This document shows positions 30,404 through 39,326 of a stretch of DNA of 64,000 nucleotides, piece after piece (positions within the stretch are counted from its first letter, which is position 1; each line of letters begins with the position of its first letter). The DNA lies in assembly GCF_900188445.1 (NCBI RefSeq), contig NZ_FZOR01000024.1, positions 62,001 through 126,000 on the forward strand, read 5' to 3'. Made by a program: the position numbers and the translations under genes. This DNA is from Actinomadura meyerae. GTDB lineage: Bacteria; Actinomycetota; Actinomycetes; Streptosporangiales; Streptosporangiaceae. The notes beneath the pieces are model-generated. The model ran no database searches and was not told the DNA's origin. It saw nothing but the letters and a program-made list of their open reading frames with translations.

Positions 30404-31428
30404 CACCTCGCCAGGACGATTCCGGCGCTGACCCCGCTGGCCAGGCCCACGAGGGCGACGAGGTCCCCGCGCCGCACGCGGCCGGACTCCACCGCCATGG
30501 CCAGCTGGACGGGCAGGGTGGCGGAGACCATGTTGCCGTGCTGGACGATGGAGACCACGACCTTGCCCGGCGGGATCCCGGCGTGGTCGCAGAACTTCCA
30601 CAGCATGGGCAGCGACGCCTGGTGGACGCAGACGGCCGCGCAGTCGTCCCAGGTGAGGCCGAGGTCGGTGAGCGGCTTGCGGAACAGGGCCGGGTCGATG
30701 CTCTCGATGCCCCGCAGGAGGGTGCGGGCGTCGACCATGAGCGGGCCGTAGTGCGGCGGCGGCGTCGCCGGGTCGCTGGAGGCGTCCAGCACGCGGACCA
30801 CGGCGCCCTCCCACGCGGCGGAGTGGGCGGCGGAGCGGTGCGCCAGCACGCCGGGTTCGGACCCCGCCTCCAGCAGCAGGGCGGCGCCGACGTCGCTGAC
30901 GGTGTAGCCGGCCGCGACGGCGTAAAACTCCTCGGCGCTCCCGACGCGCCACGGGGTGATGGCGCTGGGCAGTTCGCCGCAGCAGACCAGCACGCGCCGG
31001 TACCGGCCGCCGGTGATGAGCGCGTCGGCCAGCTCGATGGCCGTCAGCACGCCGTTGCAGGCGTTGCGCACGTCGAAGACGGGGCAGCGGGCGCCGAGCG
31101 CCGCCGCGACGAGGTGCGCGGCGGCGGGCTCCACGACGTCGGCCGACACCCCCGCGTAGATCAGCAGGTCCACGTCGGCGGGGGCGACTCCGGCGCCGTC
31201 CAGCAGCTTGCGGCAGGCCCGGACGGCCAGGTCGCACGGCCCGTCCTCCGGGGCGGCGACATGCCTGCGCCTCACCCCGCTGGCCTTGAGGATCAGGCCG
31301 CGCGGGACGTCAAGACCCGGGTTGCGCTCGGCGAGCCGGTCCTCCAGCTCGGCCGTGGCCAGTGTGGTCTCCGGCAGGTACGCGGCCACGGCCGCCAGGC
31401 GAGTCCATGGCGCGCCCACGCCGGTCAC
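30400..31428 (-). CDS. oleA: OleA-type head-to-head acyl condensing enzyme (KAS III fold)
   Basis: A 342-residue thiolase-fold ketosynthase III. The catalytic triad is C124 (VRNACNGVLTA), H269 (VCVHQASLP) and N299 (VQHGNMVS). E100 lies in a VVEPA segment, about where OleA enzymes carry the Glu that deprotonates the second acyl chain, unlike FabH. OleA joins two acyl thioesters by non-decarboxylative Claisen condensation to a 2-alkyl-3-keto acid. It overlaps the PKS stop by 4 nt, suggesting that one donor may be the PKS product. Start GTG. Confidence 0.84.
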   Translation of the reverse strand: MTGVGAPWTRLAAVAAYLPETTLATAELEDRLAERNPGLDVPRGLILKASGVRRRHVAAPEDGPCDLAVRACRKLLDGAGVAPADVDLLIYAGVSADVVEPAAAHLVAAALGARCPVFDVRNACNGVLTAIELADALITGGRYRRVLVCCGELPSAITPWRVGSAEEFYAVAAGYTVSDVGAALLLEAGSEPGVLAHRSAAHSAAWEGAVVRVLDASSDPATPPPHYGPLMVDARTLLRGIESIDPALFRKPLTDLGLTWDDCAAVCVHQASLPMLWKFCDHAGIPPGKVVVSIVQHGNMVSATLPVQLAMAVESGRVRRGDLVALVGLASGVSAGIVLARW

Positions 31429-34400
31429 TTCGTCCCGCCCGTCGGGACCGCCGCGAGCGAGGCCGTTTCCGGGGTCTCGTCCAGGTCGGGCTCGGGCTGC
31501 CTTGGGCGGGGTGGCGGTGGTGCCGCCGTTTCGGTGGCGGAGAGGCCCAGGCGGACCAGGACGATCTGGGCGATGTCGGCGATGGTTCCGCCGCTGCGGA
31601 GGAGCTCCAGGGGCGGGATGTCGATCCCGTACCGGGTCCGTACGGAGGCCATCAGCTCCCCGCCCATCAGGGAGTCCATGCCGTACTCGTCGAGCCGGCG
31701 GTCGACCGCGATCTGCTCGGCCGGCAGGAGCAGAACGTCCGAGAGCACCTGCCTGATCTCCGCGACGAGGAAGGTGAGGGCCTCCTCGCGGTCCATGGCG
31801 GCGAGCTCCTCCAGGACCCGCGTCCGGTCGGTGCCCTCCTCGTCCAGGCCGGCGGGCAGGAGCGAGGCCGTCATCGGGCGCCGCAGGCCGGGCATGACCT
31901 GGCTGAGCCGTCCCCAGTCGCAGCGGGCGACCATGGCCACGGCGGCCTGCTCGGCCAGCATGTCCTCGATGGCGGCGAGCGCCTCCGCCGGGCGGGTCGC
32001 CTCGCCGCCGAACACCGCCGCCAGCGTCCCGCCCTGGGCATCGCGCGCCAGCACGCCGGTCTCACCGAGCGCGCCCAGCGCCACCGTGAGCGCGGTCCTG
32101 CCGCGCCGGCGGCGGTGGCGGGCAAGCGCCTCCAGGTACAGGTTGGCCGCCGCGTACGCCGACTGGCCGATGTTGCCGAGCGCGGAGATGGAGGAGTACA
32201 TGACGAACATGTCGAGGTCGCGGTCGCCGGCGAGGTCGTCCAGCACCAGCGCCCCGGCGATCTTGGGGTGCAGGACGGCGCGGATCCGGTCGTCGGGCAG
32301 TTCGGCGAGCGGCGCGTCGTCCAGGTGCATCGCCGCGTGGACGACCCCGCGCAGCGGGTGGCCTCGGGCGTCCATGCCGTGCACGATCCGCTCCATCGCG
32401 GCGCGGTCGGCGGCGTCCGCGGCGTGGGCGCGCGCGTCGGCGCCGAGGGCGCGCAGGTCGGCGAGCAGGCCGGGCGCCTCGGGCGACTCGGCGCCGCGGC
32501 GGCCGACCAGGGCCAGGTGGCGGGCGCCGCGGCGGGCCAGCCAGCGGGCGGTGGCGGCGCCGAACCCGCTCAGCCCGCCGGTGACCAGGTAGGTGCCCTC
32601 CGGGTCCAGGGCCGGCACCGTCCGCCGGGGCCGCACCCCGAACGGCTCGTCGTGCTCGGCGAACGAGATGACGATCTTCCCGAGGTGGCGGGACGAGGCC
32701 ATCAGCGCGAACGCCTCGTCCACCCGGGCGGCGGGGAACACCGTGTGCGGCAGCGCGGTGACGCCGCCGCTCCGCAGCAGCGGCCGGCAGGCGGCCATCT
32801 CCCGGGCCGCGCGTTCGGGGTCCTTCCACTGCAGGGTGCCCACGTCCACCCCGAACATCGAGATGTTGTCGCCGAACGGGCGCAGCAGCAGCGGCCTGTT
32901 CTCGAAGATGTCGCGCTTGCCGAGCTCGATGAACCGGCCGCCGTGCCGCAGCACCTCCAGGCCGCGGGTGATCGCCTCCCCGGCGAGGGAGTTGAGCACG
33001 ACGTCGACGCCGCGCCCGTCCGTCAGCTCCATGACCCGGTCGGCGAAGCGCAGGCTCCGCGAGTCCAGCACGTGCTCGGCGCCCAGGGCGCGCAGCAGGT
33101 CGCGCTTGGCGGTCGAACCGGCCGTGGCGATCACGCGGGCCCCGCAGGCGCGGGCGACCTGGAGCGCGGCCAGGCCGACGCCGCCGGCGCCGCCGTGCAC
33201 CAGGACGGTCTCGCCGGTCCGCACGCGCGCGCAGTGGATGAGCGAGTGGGTCGCCGTCACGAACGCCATCGGCAGGGTGGCCCCCTGGGTGAAGGTCAGC
33301 CCGTCGGGGATCGGCATGGCCATCCAGGCGGGGACGACGGTGTGGCCGCCGATGCCGACGGGGCCGGCGGTCAGCACCCGGTCGCCGGGCTCGACGCCGG
33401 TGACGCCGTCGCCGACCGCGGCGACGACCCCGGCGCACTCCAGCCCGAGCTCGTGCCATCCGTGCACCGCCTCGACGGCCTCCACGGGCAGCAGGCCGCT
33501 CGCGCGCATCACGTCGCGGTAGTTGAGCCCGGCCGCGCGGACCTCGATCGCGATCTCGCCGGCGGCGGGCTCCGGCCTGCGGACCTGCCGCCAGTCGAGG
33601 GTGAACGTCCGTCCCGGGTCGTGGACCGCGAGCTCGAAGCCGTCCCCGGGAGCGGTGGGCGGGGGTGGGGACGGGATGGTCGCCGCCGGCGCTTCTCGCA
33701 GGCGCGGGACGAATCGGCCGCCGGGGGTCAGGACGATCTCGTCCTCGTCATCCGGCGCGAGCAGTTCCGCCGCCAGGCGATCGGCGTCCCGGACGGGGTC
33801 GCCGGTGGGGGTCAGGCAGACGCGCCGGACCCGCAGGTTCGGGTGCTCGTTGCCGAGGGAGCGTGCGGCGCCCCAGAGGGCGGCGTCCTGCGGATGCGTC
33901 TCGGCTCGCGGCTCGCCCGTGTCCGGGAGGGCGCCGCTGGGGCGGGTGGCGAGCCACACCGAGACGTCCAGGTCGTGGGGCAGTTGCTCGCAGGCCAGCA
34001 CGATGGCGCGGAGCGCCGCTATCCGCCGGGTGATCCGCTCCACCTCCGCGGCCGGGTCGGGAGGGGATCCGGTGGTCTCTTGTGCGCCGTCCAGGACGAC
34101 GCAGAAGGCAGCCCTTCGTGCGCCTGCCGGCACTCTCAGCGCCCAGTCTCCGGGGTCGGTGCCGAGGCCGGACCGGGCGACCAGGGCGCCGCGGTCCCGC
34201 AGAACGTCCGCGAGCGCGCCGGGCACGCCGGTGCCGTCCTCGGCGGCGATGATCCAGGCGTCCCCCTCCTCGGCCCGCGGCGGCCGGTCCTGCGCCACCG
34301 GCCGCGGGGCCGCCGATTGCGGGGCCGCCGCCAGCAGGACGGAGAAGTCTCCGGCATCGGACTCTCCTCCGTCGTCTGCTGCGGCGATGGCGGTGAAGCC

Positions 34401-37400
34401 CGCGTCGACCAGCAGCCCCGACCACTGCTCACGCGGCAGCAGCGGCGAGTCGGGGCGCACGTCGCGGTCGGTGAAGCGCCAGAAGTCGGTCAGGAGGCCG
34501 AAGACCGGCAGCAGCGCGCCCAGCCGGTGCGGTTCGGCGGCCAGCAGGAGCCCGCCCGGTGCCAGGAGGGAGCGCGCGTGGTCGAGTGCGGCGGTGACGT
34601 CCGCCGCCAGGTGCAGCACGTTCACCGCGACCACGAGGTCGAACGCGCCCTCGGCCACGCCCTGCTCGGCGGGCGGGCGGTCGATGTCCAGGACGGCGCA
34701 TTCGACCAGCTCGGACGCGGCATGATCGGGCGCGCTGAACCTTTGGCGCAGCCGGGTGACGACCGACTCGTCCGCGTCGGTGGCCGTGTAGCGGGTGCGG
34801 TCTGCGGGCAGCACCGGCAGCAGCGCGCCGGTGGTCCCGCCGGTTCCGGCGCCCACCTCCAGGACGCGCAGCGGCCGGTCGGCGGGCCACCGCCGGACGA
34901 TCCGCTCCGCCACCGCCCGCACGGCGCGGTTGGCGGCGGCGCACAGCGGCCCCGCGCGGTGGAACTGCTCCAGCAGGTCGGCGCCGCCCCCGGAGAGGAG
35001 GTCGGACGCGGTCTCGCGACCGGCGAGCAGCTCGGGCAGGTGCGTGCCGGCGAGGACCGTCAGCGCGGCGTGCGCGGCGAAGGCGTTCCCGCGCCACACC
35101 AGCTTCGCGTGCAGGGCGTCCAGGTCGGCCGGCGGGGCCGCCCAGCGGAGCTGCCGGGGGCCCAGCCCGCCGAGCAGGCCGTGCCGTTCCAGCAGCGGCA
35201 GCGCGGCTTCGAGGACCCGCCGGTGCTCCGGCGCGGGAAAGGACCGGAGGAGTTCGCGCGGGTCGAACGGCCGGGCGCGGCCCCCGGCGTCCACCGCCCG
35301 CAGCGCGTGGGCGACCGCGTGCGCGAACGCCTCCTCCGCCTGCGCGGCGAACCCGGGGTAGTCGAGTTCGCGCCACGCCTCCAGGGCCCGGCCGGCGGTT
35401 CCGGCCGCCTCGTCGAGGAGCAGGCGCGGCTCCGCCACGGGGGCCTCGCCGGTCGCCGCGCTCCGGTCGCCGGGACGGGGCGCGGCGCGCAGCACCGTCT
35501 CGTACCGGGTCACCCGGGTCGCGATGCCCCGGACGGCGCGCAGCCGGCAGCCGAGGATCTCGGCGCTGACATTGCCGTCGCGGTCGGTGATGGTGATGTC
35601 CCAGCAGACCTCGTCCTCGTACCGCGAACGTTCCCGGACGTGCAGGAGGCCCTGCGGGGAAGGGCGCCTCCACAGCCGCAGCGACGCGATCGCCGCGGGC
35701 ATGTAGTGCCTGCCCCCGAGCATCTCGTCCACCAGCCACACCACTCCGGCCTGGAGCGCGCTGTCCAGGACGACGGGATGCGCCCCGTAGGAGCCGTCCT
35801 CCTGCGCGTCGCACGAATAGGAGCCGAGGATCTCCTTGCCTGCTCGCCACAGGCCGGTCAGAACGCGGAACTGCGGCCCCCACTCCATGTGGCCTCTGGC
35901 GGCGCGCGCGTAGAAGTCGGCGACGTCGACCGGTTCGCTGATACGGGCGCGCAGGTCCGCGACGTCCACCGGCGGCGGGGCCGGGCGCAGCAGGCGGCGG
36001 ACGCGTCCCCGGCAGTTCTCCCGCGGCTGCCTGACGCGGTCCTCGGCGCCCGCCACGACGACCACGCCGGTCTCCGGGTGCAGCGTGGTGCTCGCACGCG
36101 TCGGCTCGGTGCCGGTCGCCGCCGACAGCACCAGTGCCCGGCCGATGTCGACCCGGTCGACCTCGACCGCGCCGGACGCCTCCGGCAGCCCCAGCCGTCC
36201 CGCCGCGGCCATCATCTCCAGGTAGCCCGTCGCGGGCATGACGGGGGCGCCGCCCGCCTTGTGGTCCAGCAGCCAGCCGATCCGCCCCGGGTCGAGTTCC
36301 GCCGCCCACGCGGGGTGCGGCATCGGCAGCCGCTCGCCCAGCAGCGGATGCTGGACCGCCGGGTCGCCGAGCCGGGCGATCCAGGTGGACGGGCCGCCGA
36401 TCCAGTACCGCTCGCGCTGCCACGGGTAGGCGGGCAGCGGCCGGACGCGGCCGGGGCGCGGGAAGTGGCGGTCCCAGTCCAGGCGGGCACCCGACGCGAC
36501 CAGGTGCGCGACCGCCGCCCGCATGCCGGACGGGCCGGGCTCCCCGCGCCGCAGCGTCGCGGTGACGGCCGTCCGGTGGCCCGTCCTGCCGGCGACGCGG
36601 CGCAGGTAGGACCGCAGCACCGGATGCGGCCCGACCTCCACCAGCACGTCGCAGCCCTCGTCCGCCACACGCTCGACGGCGGCGGCGAACCGGACGGGTT
36701 CGCGGACGTTCCGCCACCAGTACGCGGCGGTCAGGCCGGACCCGTCCATCAGGCCGCCGGTCACCGTCGACACCAGCGGGATCCGGGTGCGGCCGGGCCG
36801 CAGCCCGGAGAGGGCCTCCAGCAGGTCGTCTCGGACGGGGTCCATGGCCGAGCTGTGGAAGGGGTACTCCAGGTCGAGCATCCGGAAGAAGACACCGCCG
36901 GCGGCGAGTTCCTCGCCGAGCGCGGCCAGCGCGTCCTCCGGACCGGCGAGGGTGACGTCGCGGTCGGTGTTGACCGCCGCGACCTCCACCCCGGGACGGC
37001 CGTCCAGCAGGCGCCGGGCGGCGTCCTCGGACAGGCCGGCGGCCGCCATCCGCCCCCGGCCGCGCGCCCGCGCCTGCGCCGCGCTCCGCTCGGCGATCAC
37101 CTGGGCCGCCTGCGCGGGCGACAGCGCCCCCGACGCGTAGGCGGCGGCGACCTCGCCGACGCTGTGCCCCAGCACGCAGCCCGGCCGCACGCCCGCCGCC
37201 TTCAGCATCTCCGTGAGCCCGGCCTGCACGGCGAACAGCAGGGGCTGCGCGACCTCCGTCGCCGCCAGGCACCACCGCTCGGCGGGGACGGCCAGCTCCT
37301 CCAGGACCGACCAGCCCAGCCGCGGCGCCAGCTCGGCGTCCAGCGCCTCGACCGCCTCGCGGAAGACCGGCTCGTCGAGAAGGTCGGCGGCCATTCCCGC

Positions 37401-39110
37401 CCACTGCGCGCCGTTCCCCGAGAACACCAGCGCGACGCGGCCGTGCTCCACCGCTTCGGCGAACGCCGCCTCCCCGCCGGCCGCCTCCCCGTCCGAGGCC
37501 GCGCCGTCCTCGGCTTCCGACGCTTCGGTTCCGCCGGTTTCGTCGCCGTCCAGCAGGCGGGTCAGCGCGTGCGCGGCGGAGGCGGGAGAGTCCGCGACGA
37601 CCGCCGCGCGGTGCGGGTGCATGCCGCGGCGCCGGCACGAGGTGTAGGCGAGGTCGTAGAAGTCGTGATCGGGGGCCGACGCGAGCGCCCCGGCGGACCG
37701 GCGGACCGCCTCGCGCAGCGCGGTCGGCGTCCGCGCCGACACCACCAGCGGCAGCGCCCGCACCGGAGCCCCGCCGTGCTCGTCGCCCTCCTCGGGCGGC
37801 GGCGGGACGGTCAGCGCGACATGGACGTTGGCGCCCCCGAACCCGAAGGAGTTCACCCCGGCGACCGGGCGGGCGGCGGCGCCGTCCAGGGGCACCGGCC
37901 GCGTCGCCACGCGCAGCCCCAGCCCGTCGAAGTCGATGGCCGGGTTCAGCGTGCCGGCGTGCAGGGTCGGCGGCACCACCCGCTTCCGCAGCACCAGCAT
38001 GGCCTTGAACAGGCCCGGCATGCCGGACGCCGGCTCCAGATGCCCCATGTTCGACTTCACCGACCCGATCGGCAGCGGGCCGCCGGAGCGGGCCGCGCCG
38101 AGGGCCCGGCCGAGGGACAGGCACTCGGCCGGGTCCCCCGCCGGCGTCCCGGTGCCGTGCGCCTCGACGTACACGACGTCGTCGGGCGAGACGCCGGCGT
38201 CGGCGTACACCTGCCGCAGCAGCTGCTCCTGCGCGTCCGGGCTGGGCAGCGACAGCCCGAACGTGCGGCCGTCGTTGTTGGTGCCCGCCCCCACGATCAC
38301 CCCGTGGACGCGGTCGCCGTCGGCGAGCGCGTCGTCCAGCCGCTTCAGCACGACCAGGCCCCCGCCCTCGGCCCGGACGAACCCGTCGGCGTCCGCGGAG
38401 AACGCCCGGCACCGGCCGGTCGGCGACAGCATCGACGCCTGGCTGAACCCCACGAACGAGCCGGGGCTCAGCAGGAGGTGCATCCCGCCGGCCAGCACCA
38501 CCCGGCTCCGGCCCTCGACGAGCGTCCGCCAGCCGCGCTCCACCGCCAGCAGCGACGACGAGCACGCGGTGTCGATGCTCATGCTGGGGCCGCGCAGGTC
38601 GAACACCTGCGACAGCCGGTTCGACGCGATCGACAGCGTCGACCCCGACATCGTGTACGGGCCGATCCCGCACGGCTCCAGCATCTGCATCACCCCGTAG
38701 GCGGGGTCGGAGATGCCGATGAACACCCCCGTGTCGGACCCGGCCAGGGACGCCGGGTCGATGCCGGCGTCGTCCAGCGCCTCCACCGCCGTCTCCAGCA
38801 GCAGCCGCTGCTGCGGGTCCATCGCCGCGGCCTCCTTGGGCGAGATGCCGAAGAAGGCCGCGTCGAAGCCGCCCGGGTCCTCGGCCAGGAAGCCCCCGGC
38901 GCGGGTGTAGCTGCGGCTCGCCCGCGGCATCCGCTCGTCGACGAACCGGTCGGCGTCGAACCGCTCCGGCGGCACCTGCCCGACCAGGTCGTCGCCGCGC
39001 TCCAGCGCGGCCCACAGGCCGTCCAGGCCGGTGATGCCGCCCGGCAGCCGGCACCCCACCCCGACGATCGCGACCGCGCGGCCGCCGATCCCGCCAGGCC
39101 GTTCGCCCAT
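31425..39110 (-). CDS. Highly reducing iterative-type type I polyketide synthase
   Basis: About 2561 residues in one module: KS (11-435; C183, H318, H357, with DTACSSS, HGTGT and KSNMGH motifs), AT (about 560-860; S650 in GHSVGE, malonyl-type FH at 751-752), DH (about 915-1195; H950 in HxxxGxxxxP, D1116 in DSALQ), C-methyltransferase (about 1410-1530; LEVGAGTGG), structural spacer, ER (about 1825-2150; GGAGGVG), KR (about 2170-2350; S2306, Y2319, LDD so B-type) and ACP (S2480 in YGMDSL). There is no thioesterase. All active sites look intact. The ATG at 39110 has GAGGGG six bases before it; a GTG at 39170 would add 20 residues. It overlaps oleA, so the chain probably leaves by OleA. Confidence 0.93.
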   Translation of the reverse strand: MGERPGGIGGRAVAIVGVGCRLPGGITGLDGLWAALERGDDLVGQVPPERFDADRFVDERMPRASRSYTRAGGFLAEDPGGFDAAFFGISPKEAAAMDPQQRLLLETAVEALDDAGIDPASLAGSDTGVFIGISDPAYGVMQMLEPCGIGPYTMSGSTLSIASNRLSQVFDLRGPSMSIDTACSSSLLAVERGWRTLVEGRSRVVLAGGMHLLLSPGSFVGFSQASMLSPTGRCRAFSADADGFVRAEGGGLVVLKRLDDALADGDRVHGVIVGAGTNNDGRTFGLSLPSPDAQEQLLRQVYADAGVSPDDVVYVEAHGTGTPAGDPAECLSLGRALGAARSGGPLPIGSVKSNMGHLEPASGMPGLFKAMLVLRKRVVPPTLHAGTLNPAIDFDGLGLRVATRPVPLDGAAARPVAGVNSFGFGGANVHVALTVPPPPEEGDEHGGAPVRALPLVVSARTPTALREAVRRSAGALASAPDHDFYDLAYTSCRRRGMHPHRAAVVADSPASAAHALTRLLDGDETGGTEASEAEDGAASDGEAAGGEAAFAEAVEHGRVALVFSGNGAQWAGMAADLLDEPVFREAVEALDAELAPRLGWSVLEELAVPAERWCLAATEVAQPLLFAVQAGLTEMLKAAGVRPGCVLGHSVGEVAAAYASGALSPAQAAQVIAERSAAQARARGRGRMAAAGLSEDAARRLLDGRPGVEVAAVNTDRDVTLAGPEDALAALGEELAAGGVFFRMLDLEYPFHSSAMDPVRDDLLEALSGLRPGRTRIPLVSTVTGGLMDGSGLTAAYWWRNVREPVRFAAAVERVADEGCDVLVEVGPHPVLRSYLRRVAGRTGHRTAVTATLRRGEPGPSGMRAAVAHLVASGARLDWDRHFPRPGRVRPLPAYPWQRERYWIGGPSTWIARLGDPAVQHPLLGERLPMPHPAWAAELDPGRIGWLLDHKAGGAPVMPATGYLEMMAAAGRLGLPEASGAVEVDRVDIGRALVLSAATGTEPTRASTTLHPETGVVVVAGAEDRVRQPRENCRGRVRRLLRPAPPPVDVADLRARISEPVDVADFYARAARGHMEWGPQFRVLTGLWRAGKEILGSYSCDAQEDGSYGAHPVVLDSALQAGVVWLVDEMLGGRHYMPAAIASLRLWRRPSPQGLLHVRERSRYEDEVCWDITITDRDGNVSAEILGCRLRAVRGIATRVTRYETVLRAAPRPGDRSAATGEAPVAEPRLLLDEAAGTAGRALEAWRELDYPGFAAQAEEAFAHAVAHALRAVDAGGRARPFDPRELLRSFPAPEHRRVLEAALPLLERHGLLGGLGPRQLRWAAPPADLDALHAKLVWRGNAFAAHAALTVLAGTHLPELLAGRETASDLLSGGGADLLEQFHRAGPLCAAANRAVRAVAERIVRRWPADRPLRVLEVGAGTGGTTGALLPVLPADRTRYTATDADESVVTRLRQRFSAPDHAASELVECAVLDIDRPPAEQGVAEGAFDLVVAVNVLHLAADVTAALDHARSLLAPGGLLLAAEPHRLGALLPVFGLLTDFWRFTDRDVRPDSPLLPREQWSGLLVDAGFTAIAAADDGGESDAGDFSVLLAAAPQSAAPRPVAQDRPPRAEEGDAWIIAAEDGTGVPGALADVLRDRGALVARSGLGTDPGDWALRVPAGARRAAFCVVLDGAQETTGSPPDPAAEVERITRRIAALRAIVLACEQLPHDLDVSVWLATRPSGALPDTGEPRAETHPQDAALWGAARSLGNEHPNLRVRRVCLTPTGDPVRDADRLAAELLAPDDEDEIVLTPGGRFVPRLREAPAATIPSPPPPTAPGDGFELAVHDPGRTFTLDWRQVRRPEPAAGEIAIEVRAAGLNYRDVMRASGLLPVEAVEAVHGWHELGLECAGVVAAVGDGVTGVEPGDRVLTAGPVGIGGHTVVPAWMAMPIPDGLTFTQGATLPMAFVTATHSLIHCARVRTGETVLVHGGAGGVGLAALQVARACGARVIATAGSTAKRDLLRALGAEHVLDSRSLRFADRVMELTDGRGVDVVLNSLAGEAITRGLEVLRHGGRFIELGKRDIFENRPLLLRPFGDNISMFGVDVGTLQWKDPERAAREMAACRPLLRSGGVTALPHTVFPAARVDEAFALMASSRHLGKIVISFAEHDEPFGVRPRRTVPALDPEGTYLVTGGLSGFGAATARWLARRGARHLALVGRRGAESPEAPGLLADLRALGADARAHAADAADRAAMERIVHGMDARGHPLRGVVHAAMHLDDAPLAELPDDRIRAVLHPKIAGALVLDDLAGDRDLDMFVMYSSISALGNIGQSAYAAANLYLEALARHRRRRGRTALTVALGALGETGVLARDAQGGTLAAVFGGEATRPAEALAAIEDMLAEQAAVAMVARCDWGRLSQVMPGLRRPMTASLLPAGLDEEGTDRTRVLEELAAMDREEALTFLVAEIRQVLSDVLLLPAEQIAVDRRLDEYGMDSLMGGELMASVRTRYGIDIPPLELLRSGGTIADIAQIVLVRLGLSATETAAPPPPRPRQPEPDLDETPETASLAAVPTGGTK

Positions 39111-39326
39111 GCGCGTCCCCTCGCCCGGCGGCGCGCCGGACCGGCGCACCGGCCGCGCACCCGCCGTCACATTCGGTAGTCAGATGGCCACTCAAGGCTG
39201 CGACGGGTGTGCCGAGTCGGCAACAGACGCGGCGGCGCATAAGCCCTACCCGCGGGGTAGCGGGGGCGTCACCGCCGGGCGCGCGTGTCAGGTGCCGGGC
39301 TCGGGCGCGGAACTCGGGTGCGGGGG

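Noticed and set aside
31362-39179. A plus-strand open frame of over 2600 codons opposite the PKS
   Set aside because: It mirrors the PKS; its translation is low-complexity R/A/G/P/V-rich with no domain. GC-rich codon bias keeps the opposite frame open.
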